Origin: Rhizomicrobium sp.
GTDB lineage: Bacteria > Pseudomonadota > Alphaproteobacteria > Micropepsales > Micropepsaceae
Length of the DNA stretch: 64,000 nucleotides
Assembly: GCA_037200045.1 (NCBI GenBank)
Contig: JBBCHM010000001.1
Location: 2,542,001-2,606,000, forward strand
Direction: 5' to 3'
Both the position numbers and the translations under genes were made by a program. The notes below the pieces were generated by a model. The model saw nothing but the letters and a program-made list of their open reading frames with translations. It searched no databases and had not been told where the DNA came from. Below, in pieces: positions 46,147-53,730 of this stretch; the stretch's first letter is position 1; every line of letters begins with the position of its first letter.

Positions 46147-46686
46147 ATGCAGGAAACCAAACCGCCGCGTTCCAAACGCGTCATCCGCAAGGACGCCACG
46201 CCGGACGATCTGCTTCCCGAGCCCGGACCGTCGGTGCGCGATCATCCCTATTCGCGGTTCATCGCCCATTGCGTGGCGGAGTTCATCCTGCGCTCGGCCG
46301 AAGGCATGAGCGAGGTGTTCGACCACGATTACGAGGCGGCGATCCTGTTCATCAGCATCTCCAACCGCAATTCGGAGAAGGTCATGAGCGATCCCAAGCT
46401 GCGCAAGGCCTATGGCAGCTACCAGACGACGATCCCGCCCGAGCACACGCTTCTGAGCAACCGCATGGCGCTGGCGCGCGCCACCGGGCTGCCACGCGAG
46501 ACGGTCCGGCGCAAGGTGGGCAAGCTGATCGAAAAAGGCTGGGTGGTCGAGCTGCCGGGCGGATTGCGGGCGCGGCCCGACCTCAACCGCCACCGGACCT
46601 ATATCGCGTCGCTGGAGCCGCAGGCCCAGAACCTGCGCCGCCTGTTCACGCTGCTGCTGAGCACCGGCGCGCTCAATCCGGTGTGA
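46147..46686 (+). CDS. Winged-helix protein, tandem paralogue 2
   Basis: A 179-residue protein with a basic/disordered N-terminus, a helical middle (FIAHCVAEFILRSAEGMSEV) and a winged HTH (LSNRMALARATGLPRETVRR, KVGKLIEKGWVVELPGGLR). Same architecture as the preceding gene. The pair is likely a tandem duplication that diverged. Target unknown. A hairpin follows, shared with the convergent downstream gene. Confidence 0.7.
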   Translation: MQETKPPRSKRVIRKDATPDDLLPEPGPSVRDHPYSRFIAHCVAEFILRSAEGMSEVFDHDYEAAILFISISNRNSEKVMSDPKLRKAYGSYQTTIPPEHTLLSNRMALARATGLPRETVRRKVGKLIEKGWVVELPGGLRARPDLNRHRTYIASLEPQAQNLRRLFTLLLSTGALNPV

Positions 46687-46696
46687 TTTCGGAGTT

Positions 46697-46719
46697 CACC
46701 CTCCCACAAGGAGAGGGTG
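46697..46719. terminator. Hairpin between convergent genes
   Basis: CACCCTC (46697-46703) pairs with GAGGGTG (46713-46719), with CC/GG pairs inside around ACAA. It lies between the winged-helix gene stop (46686) and the convergent gene stop (46724), so it can end both transcripts. Confidence 0.6.
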
Positions 46720-46723
46720 GAAT

Positions 46724-47119
46724 TTACTTCACCGCCGCCAGGGCCGTCGCCACGTCGGCGGCGTCCTTCTGCGCGGTCGCAAGATCGGTCGCCGCGAGAC
46801 CGGCGCGCACGGTATCGGCCGCCGCTTCCAGCGCCGTCTTCTTCGCCGCGTCGGTGGTGTCGGGAATGGCGCCGGCGCCCGAATTGGCGCACGGGTTCAG
46901 GTTCTTCGGATCGAAGCCGGGGCCACCCGGCCCGACCAGGCAGTTCAGCGCGTGATGCAGGTGCATCTGCGTGCCCGCAAGATCGGAGGCCTTGCTCGCC
47001 AGGCCGGCATGGGTGCCGGCCGTGACGATCTCGCCCGCCGCGTCGGCCGCCAGCACTGGCAGCGGCGCGAGCAGCAGGGCCGCGATCGCGGCCCCGCTCA
47101 GCACATCGCGTGCTCTCAT
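46724..47119 (-). CDS. Small exported protein
   Basis: A 131-residue secreted protein. The signal peptide is clear (GAAIAALLLAPLPVLAADA); the mature part is Ala-rich and helical with MHLHHALNCLVGPGGPGFDP and NPCANSG, whose two Cys could pair. AGGA 8 bp before the ATG at 47119 favours that start over one 9 bp upstream. It follows the SYLF gene by 10 bp and is likely co-transcribed. No named family recognised. Confidence 0.65.
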   Translation of the reverse strand: MRARDVLSGAAIAALLLAPLPVLAADAAGEIVTAGTHAGLASKASDLAGTQMHLHHALNCLVGPGGPGFDPKNLNPCANSGAGAIPDTTDAAKKTALEAAADTVRAGLAATDLATAQKDAADVATALAAVK

Positions 47120-47129
47120 CGTTTTCATC

Positions 47130-47798
47130 CTACCAGACGGTCGCGAGATTGCGCTGCAGCGCGCGCGTTCCCGGCTTGCTGTAGCGGTTGGCGAGGATCG
47201 CCGACACGGTCGCGCCGCGGCCGTAGAAATCGGCGTTCGAGTCATCGTTCGCCTTCACCACCGAGCCGTTGAAGGTCAGCCCGCCATAGGCGCCGGTGCC
47301 CGAGCTCCACACCACGATATCGCCGCCGCGCACCGTGGTGGCGCCCTCGGCCGCCGAACTCAGCGTCACGACGGTCAGCCCAGCGCCGGCGCCGAGCTTG
47401 GTCTCGCCCTGCTGGATGCCGCGCAGGCCGCGCTCGGTCATGATGATCATCACCAGCTCCGCCTGCTGCAGGCCGATCTGCAGGCCGAACGAGGCCGAGG
47501 CCAGCGAGAAGAAAGCGGGCGAACTCCAGGTCCGGCCGCTGCGCCGCAAGAGCACGCCGTCGCCGCCTTCGGCGCCGAAGATGAAGCCGCCCTTGACCAG
47601 GCGGGGCACGATCAGCACGGCGCGGGCGGTGTGGATCATGCGGGCGGCCTGCGCGAAAGCGGGGTCGCTGCGGAAATGATCGACGGTGCGGTTGGCTTGC
47701 GCCAGCAAGGCGGTTTCGTCGGAGGCCTGGGCGGCGGAAGCGCCGATCAAGGCAGCGGCGAACGCCACCGCAGCGGCGAGCTTGGCAAAGGCTTTCAT
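47130..47798 (-). CDS. SYLF/YSC84-domain exported protein
   Basis: A 222-residue exported protein with the SYLF (YSC84) lipid-binding domain. A signal peptide ends near AAQASDE; the domain shows ARAVLIVPRLVKGGFIFGAE, GDGVLLRRSGRTWSSPAFF and SFGLQIGLQQAELVMIIMTE. Bacterial members are periplasmic and of unclear function. It is the first gene of a pair with the small exported protein at 46724. Confidence 0.85.
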   Translation of the reverse strand: MKAFAKLAAAVAFAAALIGASAAQASDETALLAQANRTVDHFRSDPAFAQAARMIHTARAVLIVPRLVKGGFIFGAEGGDGVLLRRSGRTWSSPAFFSLASASFGLQIGLQQAELVMIIMTERGLRGIQQGETKLGAGAGLTVVTLSSAAEGATTVRGGDIVVWSSGTGAYGGLTFNGSVVKANDDSNADFYGRGATVSAILANRYSKPGTRALQRNLATVW

Positions 47799-47960
47799 GG
47801 AATGGGGGTCCTTTTCAGTGCGCGGTTAGCCTAAACCTTTGGCCCAGGCTTATGAAGCCGATCCGCCGCGCCTTGTGTGCGCTGCAGCATGGAGATCCGC
47901 ATCCTTGACGGCCACGCTCTTAAACCCCACATGTGTCAAGTGGTTCCCGGGGATGAACAG

Positions 47961-48323
47961 ATGAGCGACGCCGCACCGCAACCCGCCGTACCGGCCGCCG
48001 CACCGCCCTCCACCGACACGCGAACGCTGGCGATCATCGTCTACGGGCTTTATATCGGCGCGGTGGTGACCGGCGGCCTCGCCGGGCTGGTCGGCGTGAT
48101 CCTGGCCTATATCAAGCGCGACGAGAGCCGCGGCACGATCTGGGAGAGCCATTTCAACAACGCGATCCAGGCCTTCTGGATCTGGCTCATCATGTTCGTG
48201 GTCGGCGTGGCGACCGCCTGGATCGTGGTCGGCATCTTCGTGATCGGCGCGGCTTTCATCTATTTCCTCTATCGCACCATCAAGGGCCTGGTCGCGGCCA
48301 TCGAGTCGAGACCCTATGTCTGA
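47961..48323 (+). CDS. Small DUF4870-like membrane protein, copy 1
   Basis: A 120-residue membrane protein with a disordered Ala/Pro N-terminus and about three helices. The shared core is GVILAYIKRDESRGTIWESH, followed by FNNAIQAFWIWLIMFVVGV and a final FLYRTIKGLVAAI. It overlaps the next gene by 8 bp, which encodes a paralogue. Function unknown. The ATG at 47961 is chosen because conserved content follows it. Confidence 0.75.
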   Translation: MSDAAPQPAVPAAAPPSTDTRTLAIIVYGLYIGAVVTGGLAGLVGVILAYIKRDESRGTIWESHFNNAIQAFWIWLIMFVVGVATAWIVVGIFVIGAAFIYFLYRTIKGLVAAIESRPYV

Positions 48324-48726
48324 GGTCCCGGCGCGAGGCGAATTGCGCGTCGTCGTCCTGATTGCCTATGGGCTGTTCCTGCTGGCGCTGGTCAACGGCG
48401 TCACCGCGATCGCCGGCGTCATCCTCGCCTACCTCAAGCGCGACGAGGCGCGGGGCACGATCTGGGAAGGCCATCTGCGCAATCTCATCTGGGTGTTCTG
48501 GATCGGCGTGGTGGTGGCCTGCGCCGCGCTGGCGCTGATCCTGCCGGCGCTGTCGACGCTGGTCTTCTCGCTGATCGCGACCAACGGCAATCCGCCGCCG
48601 TCGCTGGTCGGCGGCCTCGCCGCGCTGGTGCCGCTTCTGTGGCTCGCCGGCGTCATCTTCGTGATCTGGTATCTCTACCGCACGATCGGCGGCTTCGTCC
48701 GCGCCCTGGACGGCAAGGCGTATTGA
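48316..48726 (+). CDS. Small DUF4870-like membrane protein, copy 2
   Basis: A 136-residue paralogue of the preceding protein: GVILAYLKRDEARGTIWEGH, LRNLIWVFWIGVVVACAAL, and a terminal WYLYRTIGGFVRAL. It has an extra 20-residue loop (LIATNGNPPPSLVGG) between helices. Overlap with copy 1 argues for co-translation and perhaps a heteromeric complex (inference). Confidence 0.75.
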   Translation: MSEVPARGELRVVVLIAYGLFLLALVNGVTAIAGVILAYLKRDEARGTIWEGHLRNLIWVFWIGVVVACAALALILPALSTLVFSLIATNGNPPPSLVGGLAALVPLLWLAGVIFVIWYLYRTIGGFVRALDGKAY

Positions 48727-48732
48727 CGAATC

Positions 48733-49329
48733 CTACTCGCTGTCGAAACGCTCGTCGGGCAGGCGGTGCGGGTTGGCGATGGCGTGGCCGATCGGCCGCG
48801 TGCGCATCAGGAACAGCCCGATCACGCCCAGCATCAGCGCGAGCGAGAACGAGTAGGGCACGAAGCTGTAGATCTGCCATTGCACGGCGGCGGCGGCATG
48901 GAAGCTCATCCCCATCTCGGCGCCCCACAGCGTGCAGCTTCCGATCCCCGCCTCGCTCACCGTGCAGCCCGGATACATCGCGGTGAACACCACCGCCATC
49001 GGCACGATCAGCGCCGCCAGCGGCAGCAGCAGGAAGGTGAGCGCCGCGCAGAGCGGACGGCGCGCGAACAGGCTTGCGATGGTCGCCGCGAAGGCGATGG
49101 CGAGCAGGACGAAGGAGTTGGAATTGATCGTCCAGGCGAGGCCGAGCGCATCGCGCAGGCCGCCGCCGAGCGCCAGGCCGCGGCACAATTCCGGCCCCGG
49201 CGCGCATTGCGCCCCCAGCGCGACGAGGCGCACGATCCAAGCCATCACCGCCGGTCCGATCAGGACCGCGATGCACGCCGCCCAGATATTCCGCGCGGTA
49301 TGACGTCGCACGATTTCGTCTTCGCCCAT
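48733..49329 (-). CDS. Hypothetical membrane protein
   Basis: A 198-residue integral membrane protein with four or five helices (NIWAACIAVLIGPAVMAWIV, ALTFLLLPLAALIVPMAVVF, FSLALMLGVIGLFLM) and two pairs of cysteines in periplasmic-side loops (APGPELCRG, GCTV, GSCTLWG). No family recognised. Its promoter region holds a striking nested inverted repeat (49337-49404). Convergent with the DUF4870-like pair, 6 bp apart. Confidence 0.65.
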   Translation of the reverse strand: MGEDEIVRRHTARNIWAACIAVLIGPAVMAWIVRLVALGAQCAPGPELCRGLALGGGLRDALGLAWTINSNSFVLLAIAFAATIASLFARRPLCAALTFLLLPLAALIVPMAVVFTAMYPGCTVSEAGIGSCTLWGAEMGMSFHAAAAVQWQIYSFVPYSFSLALMLGVIGLFLMRTRPIGHAIANPHRLPDERFDSE

Positions 49330-49336
49330 GCCCGCA

Positions 49337-49404
49337 TGTTAAGCATCTCCGTCCCCTCAAATGAGGGGAATTCTCGTCACATGCTTAACACCGGAACTTT
49401 CCGG
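49337..49404. repeat. Nested inverted repeats upstream of 48733-49329
   Basis: TGTTAAGCAT (49337-49346) and ATGCTTAACA (49381-49390) form a perfect 10-bp inverted repeat. Inside it CCCCTCA/TGAGGGG (49353-49359, 49362-49368) forms another, and CCGGAA-CT-TTCCGG (49391-49404) follows. All lie within 75 bp of the start of the minus-strand gene, so they may be operators or a structured leader. Confidence 0.65.
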
Positions 49405-49413
49405 TTTCCGGCA

Positions 49414-50025
49414 TCAGGCCGTGGCGGACGGCCGCGCCTTCACGCGCTCGAACCAGGCGACGAGGTTCTTATAGTCCGGATTGATCGGCTGGCCGACCGC
49501 GGCGCCGAAGCCGAGGAAACCGAACAGCAGGATATCGGCGAGGGTGAAGCGGTCCCCGCACAGGAACTTTTTCCCCGCGAGCTGGCCGTCGAGCCATTTG
49601 AGGCGGTCCTGGGCGATCTTCTTGAGGCCGGCGGAGGCCTCCGGCGCGGTGGGGATACGGTCCTTGAAGAAGGCGTGGCCTTCGCCGAAGCGGAAGCCGT
49701 TGGCCAGCGGCTCGCAGATGTTGAGATCGACGCGGCGCGTCCACATGCGGGTCTCGGCCTTCTCCTCCGGCGTGGCGCCGATCAGCGCCGGCGTCGGATT
49801 CTTGTCCTCGATATATTCGCAGATCGCGGTGATCTCGGAGATGTAGCCGCCGTTGTCGAGTTCGAGCGTCGGCATCTGGCCGTGCGGGTTGCGCTTGAGG
49901 TGCTCCTCCTGGCGGTTCTCGCCCTTCATCAGATCGAGCTGCTGGATGGGAAGTGTGATTCCCTTCTCCGCCAGGAACATGCGCACGACATGCGGATTGG
50001 GTCCGATGGAATTGTAGAGCTTCAT
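49414..50025 (-). CDS. Glutathione S-transferase
   Basis: A 203-residue GST. The N-terminal domain shows LYNSIGPNPHVVRMFLAEKG, then GQMPTLELDNGGYISEITAI with the cis-Pro and the Glu/Ser glutathione-binding residues; the C-terminal helical domain has CGDRFTLADILLFGFLGFG with the N-capping Asp. GGGAGG precedes the ATG at 50025. Substrate unknown. Confidence 0.9.
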   Translation of the reverse strand: MKLYNSIGPNPHVVRMFLAEKGITLPIQQLDLMKGENRQEEHLKRNPHGQMPTLELDNGGYISEITAICEYIEDKNPTPALIGATPEEKAETRMWTRRVDLNICEPLANGFRFGEGHAFFKDRIPTAPEASAGLKKIAQDRLKWLDGQLAGKKFLCGDRFTLADILLFGFLGFGAAVGQPINPDYKNLVAWFERVKARPSATA

Positions 50026-50137
50026 GAGGGCCTCCCCGAAATTTCGCCGGACGTTAAGTGGGAGCGCGATTTCGGTCAAACAGACCGTTAGGGAAGCAAA
50101 TACCGTCCGATTGCGCGCAGCGCCGCGAAAGGATTCG

Positions 50138-50185
50138 CGCGGAGCCGCGGAGAACGCGGAGCGCCGCGTCCTCCGCGGCTCCGCG
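50138..50185. repeat. 48-bp near-perfect palindrome after bioA
   Basis: CGCGGAGCCGCGGAG (50138-50152) pairs with CTCCGCGGCTCCGCG (50171-50185), and inside it ACGCGG/CCGCGT pairs around AGCG, so nearly all 48 bases pair. It ends 4 bp past the bioA stop and may terminate bioA transcription; the CGCGGAG unit recurs as in dispersed repeats. No T-tract. Confidence 0.7.
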
Positions 50186-50189
50186 TGAG

Positions 50190-51449
50190 TCAATCGCCGA
50201 GGACGCGCACGATGGCGCGCGTCAACGTCGCCAAATCGTCCTCGCCGATGGTCAGCGCCGGGGTCAGGTAGACGATGTTGCGGAAGGGCCGCACCCAGAC
50301 GCCCTGCTCGACCAGCCGCGCCTTCAATCCGTTGAGATCGTCGATGGCATCGAGCTCGACGACGCCGATGGCGCCGCGCACCCGCACGTCCCTGACGCGC
50401 TTCATGCTAAGGCACGGCCCGAGCCCCTTGGTCAGGCCAGCGCCGATATCGACGGCCTGCATCAGGCGGTTCTCCGCCTCGAACAGATCGAGCGAGGCGT
50501 TGGCCGCGGCGCAGGCGAGCGCATTGCCCATATAGGTCGGCCCGTGCATCAGCGCGTGCGCCGGATCGTCGGACCAGAAGGCGTCGAACACCTTGGCGGT
50601 GGCAAGCGTCGCGGCAAGCGGCAGCGCGCCGCCGGTGAGCGCCTTGCCGACCGTCATGATGTCGGGCGCCACCTGCGCGGCTTCGCAGGCGAACATCGCG
50701 CCGGTACGGCCGAAGCCGGTGAAGATCTCGTCGAAGATCAGCAGCAATTCGTATTTGTCGGCCGCCGCGCGCAGGCGGCGCAGCACATGCTCGTCGTGGA
50801 ACAGCATGCCGCCGGCGCCTTGGACCAGCGGCTCGACCAGGATGGCGGCCAACTCGTGGGCGTGGCGTTCGAGGAAAGTATCGAAGGCGGCGGTTGACTC
50901 CTCGTCGCGCGGCAAGCCGATCACATGGTGCTGCGGCAGGAGGCCGGCGAAATGGCTGTGCATGCCCTCGTCGGGATCGCACACCGCCATCGTGCCGATG
51001 GTGTCGCCGTGATAGCCGCCGCGGAAGGCGAGGAACTTCGTCCGTCCACGGATGTTCCGGTTCAGCCAGTACTGCACCGCCATCTTCATCGCGACCTCGA
51101 CCGCGACCGAGCCGGAATCGGAGAAGAACGCTCGCGCCATGCCGCCGGGCGCCACGGCGCAGAGCCGCGTCGCCAGCGTCAGGGCCTGCTCGTGCACCAG
51201 CCCGCCCAGCATGACATGGGGCATCTTCGCCGCCTGGGCGGCGATGGCGCCGGCGATGTGCGGATGGTTGTAGCCGTGCACGGCGGTCCACCAGCTCGCG
51301 ATACCGTCGACCAGCTCGCGCCCGTCGGCGAGCACGATGCGCGTGCCGTGGGTGCGGTCCGCCGCCAGCGGCGGCCGCGCGGTTTTCATCTGCGTATAGG
51401 GCAGCCAGATATGCGGCAGGCCGGCGGTGTACCAGGAGGGATCGGTCAT
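50190..51449 (-). CDS. bioA: Adenosylmethionine-8-amino-7-oxononanoate aminotransferase
   Basis: A 419-residue class III aminotransferase of biotin synthesis, converting KAPA to DAPA with SAM as amino donor. Seen: the N-terminal HIWLPYTQM, DGIASWWTAVHGYNHPHI (BioA-specific), FFSDSGSVAVEVAMKMAVQY, the PLP Asp in IFDEIFTGFGRTG, the Schiff-base Lys in VGKALTGGALPLA and HGPTYMGNALACA. The ATG at 51449 (TDPSWY) is chosen. Divergent from bioFD across 102 bp. Confidence 0.94.
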   Translation of the reverse strand: MTDPSWYTAGLPHIWLPYTQMKTARPPLAADRTHGTRIVLADGRELVDGIASWWTAVHGYNHPHIAGAIAAQAAKMPHVMLGGLVHEQALTLATRLCAVAPGGMARAFFSDSGSVAVEVAMKMAVQYWLNRNIRGRTKFLAFRGGYHGDTIGTMAVCDPDEGMHSHFAGLLPQHHVIGLPRDEESTAAFDTFLERHAHELAAILVEPLVQGAGGMLFHDEHVLRRLRAAADKYELLLIFDEIFTGFGRTGAMFACEAAQVAPDIMTVGKALTGGALPLAATLATAKVFDAFWSDDPAHALMHGPTYMGNALACAAANASLDLFEAENRLMQAVDIGAGLTKGLGPCLSMKRVRDVRVRGAIGVVELDAIDDLNGLKARLVEQGVWVRPFRNIVYLTPALTIGEDDLATLTRAIVRVLGD

Positions 51450-51517
51450 CGCGTCTGTATAAGCACTACCGCAAAGCGGCGTCATCCGTTATCGACATCG
51501 CCACCCCCTCACCCCGA

Positions 51518-51542
51518 CCCTCTCCCCAAAAGGGGGAGAGGG
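51518..51542. repeat. Hairpin overlapping the bioF ribosome-site region
   Basis: CCCTCTCCCC (51518-51527) pairs with GGGGAGAGGG (51533-51542) around AAAAG. The 3' arm touches the presumed bioF ribosome site (GGGGAG 51541-51546), 10 bp before the bioF ATG, so folding could restrict initiation. It is one of several similar CTCTCC palindromes in the window. Confidence 0.6.
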
Positions 51543-51551
51543 GGAGTTCTT

Positions 51552-52673
51552 ATGTCCACCCTCGACGCCTTCGCCCTCGAAAAACTCGCGCAACTCGAAG
51601 CGGCGCAGCGGCGGCGCACGCTCGCCGAAACCGCGCGGGAAGACGGGGTGTGGGTGACGCGCGGCGGGCTGCTGCTGCTGTCCTTCTCGTGCAACGACTA
51701 TCTCAACCTGGCGCGGCATCCGGCGGTGAAGACCGCCGCCATCGCGGCGGTCGAGCGCCACGGCGCCGGCGCGGGCGCCTCGCGCCTCGTCACCGGCAAC
51801 CACCCGCTGCATGCCGAGCTGGAGACGCGGCTGGCGCGGCTGAAGGGAACCAAGGCCGCCTGCGTGTTCGGCTCCGGCTATCTCGCCAATGCCGGGATCG
51901 TGCCGGCGCTGGTCGGCAAGGGCGACCTGCTGCTGGTCGACGAGCTGGCGCATTCCTGCCTGTGGGCCGGGGCACGCCTGTCGCACGCGAAGGTCCTGAC
52001 CTTCCGCCACAACGACGCCGGTCACGCCGAGGACTTGCTGCATGCTCATCGCGCGGCGCACGCCCACGCGATGATCGTGACCGACACGGTGTTCTCGATG
52101 GACGGCGATCTGGCGCCCGTCGCCGGCTTGTCGGCGCTGGCGCGCAGCCACGATGCCTGGCTGATGACGGATGACGCGCATGGCCTCGCCGTGGTCGAGC
52201 CTGACGCGCGCGCCGAGCTTCAGATGGGCACGCTGTCCAAGGCGCTGGGATCCTATGGCGGCTATCTGTGCGCCTCGCGCCCGGTGATCGACCTGGTGAA
52301 GACCCGCGCCCGCACGCTGATCTATTCGACCGCCTTGCCGCCGGCCAGCGTCGCCGCCGCCATCGCCGCGCTGGAGGTGATCGCCGCCGACCCCGCGCTT
52401 GCCACGCGGCCATTGCAAAATGCGAGAGAGTTCACGCGCCTGCTCGATCTTGCGCCGGCGCAAAGCCCTATCGTGCCGATCGTGCTGGGCGCCGAGCGCG
52501 CCGCGCTGGACGCCTCCGCATTGCTGGAAGAAGAGGGCTTCCTGGTCACCGCGATCCGCCCGCCGACGGTGCCGGCCGGGACGGCGCGGCTGCGCCTGGC
52601 GTTCACCGCCGGCCATCCGCGAGACGAGATCGCCCGGCTCGCCCGCGTGCTGCGCGAGCGGGTTCTGGCATGA
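51552..52673 (+). CDS. bioF: 8-amino-7-oxononanoate synthase
   Basis: A 373-residue PLP enzyme condensing pimeloyl-thioester with alanine to KAPA, the first ring-forming step of biotin synthesis. Seen: SFSCNDYLNLARHP, GAGASRLVTGNHPLHAELE, VFGSGYLANAGIV, TDDAHGLAV, and the Schiff-base Lys in MGTLSKALGSYGGYL. Starts at the ATG 51552; the stop overlaps bioD (ATGA). Confidence 0.94.
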   Translation: MSTLDAFALEKLAQLEAAQRRRTLAETAREDGVWVTRGGLLLLSFSCNDYLNLARHPAVKTAAIAAVERHGAGAGASRLVTGNHPLHAELETRLARLKGTKAACVFGSGYLANAGIVPALVGKGDLLLVDELAHSCLWAGARLSHAKVLTFRHNDAGHAEDLLHAHRAAHAHAMIVTDTVFSMDGDLAPVAGLSALARSHDAWLMTDDAHGLAVVEPDARAELQMGTLSKALGSYGGYLCASRPVIDLVKTRARTLIYSTALPPASVAAAIAALEVIAADPALATRPLQNAREFTRLLDLAPAQSPIVPIVLGAERAALDASALLEEEGFLVTAIRPPTVPAGTARLRLAFTAGHPRDEIARLARVLRERVLA

Positions 52674-53332
52674 GCGCGTACTTCGTGACCGCCACCGGCA
52701 CCGATATCGGCAAGACCTTCGTCACCGCCGGCCTGATCCGCCATCTGCGCAGGCTGGGAAAACCCGTCGCCGCGCTCAAGCCACTGGTCAGCGGCTATGA
52801 CGACGCATCGGCCGTCGCGAGCGATCCCGGTGCGCTGCTTGACGCGCTGGGCGAGGTGGCGACGCCCGATGCCGTGGCGCGGCTGGCGCCCTGGCGGTTC
52901 GCCGCCCCGCTCTCGCCGGACATGGCGGCGGCGCGCGAGGGCCGCGCCATCGACTTCGCCGCGCTGGTCCAATTCTGCCGCGCGGGCATGGCGGCGAACA
53001 CTGGCACGCTGTTCATCGAGGGCGTCGGCGGGATCATGGTGCCGCTCGACGGCACGCACACCGTGCTCGACTGGGCGGGCGCGCTCGGCCTGCCGCTGAT
53101 CCTGGTCGCCGGTTCCTATCTGGGCACGCTCAGCCATACGCTGACGGCGCTCCGCGTCATCGCCGCCGCGAAGCTCGACGTGGCGGCGCTGGTCCTCAAC
53201 GAGAGCATCGGATCGGCCGTGCCGCTGGGCGAGACCGCGGCCACGCTGGCGCGCTTCGCGCCGAAGGTTCCCATCGTCGCGCTGGCGCGCGGCACCAGCG
53301 ATTTCGCGCCGCTCGCGGCCCTGCTGAAATAA
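52670..53332 (+). CDS. bioD: Dethiobiotin synthetase
   Basis: A 220-residue ATP-dependent carboxylase-like enzyme that closes the ureido ring to make dethiobiotin. Seen: the P-loop TATGTDIGKTFVTAGLI, AALKPLVSGYDD, and EGVGGIMVPL. It overlaps bioF by 4 bp (ATGA). bioB is not in the window, nor are recognisable bioC/bioH-type pimelate genes. Confidence 0.93.
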   Translation: MSAYFVTATGTDIGKTFVTAGLIRHLRRLGKPVAALKPLVSGYDDASAVASDPGALLDALGEVATPDAVARLAPWRFAAPLSPDMAAAREGRAIDFAALVQFCRAGMAANTGTLFIEGVGGIMVPLDGTHTVLDWAGALGLPLILVAGSYLGTLSHTLTALRVIAAAKLDVAALVLNESIGSAVPLGETAATLARFAPKVPIVALARGTSDFAPLAALLK

Positions 53333-53409
53333 TATTTCCCGCCCCGCCTGTTGCGGCCAGGGCCGGTCTCCCCCATCTATGGCGCGCCTCTGGGACAGAC
53401 GGGAACGGC

Positions 53410-53730
53410 TTGCGCAAGGTGCTTCTATTGACGCTGGGTTGGGTGCTGACGATCTTCGGCGCCGTCTTGTGCGTCACGCCGGTGCCGGTGCCGCTGATCG
53501 GCCTTTTGCCGCTCGGCGCCGGCCTGGCGTTCCTGATCGAGAATTCGCGTACCATGCGCCGCGCCATCCAGCGCATGCGCCATCGCGTGCGCTGGTTCTC
53601 CCACATGCTGGAGCATTTCACCCATCGCGGGCCCAAGACGCTCGGGCGCATCCTGCACCGCTCGCACCCGGCGCCGATCGCGCGCAAGGAACGCTTCGAT
53701 GCGCGCGGGCAAACGGAGAACAAGGACTGA
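53410..53730 (+). CDS. Small PGPGW-like membrane protein (TTG start)
   Basis: A 106-residue protein with two hydrophobic helices near the N-terminus around a PVPVPLIGLLPLGAGLAFLI turn, then a basic tail (RTMRRAIQRMRHRVRW and on). It resembles short PGPGW/DUF454-like membrane proteins. No ATG fits; TTG at 53410 is the likely start. Its stop overlaps the start of the next gene (TGATGG). Confidence 0.6.
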   Translation: MRKVLLLTLGWVLTIFGAVLCVTPVPVPLIGLLPLGAGLAFLIENSRTMRRAIQRMRHRVRWFSHMLEHFTHRGPKTLGRILHRSHPAPIARKERFDARGQTENKD

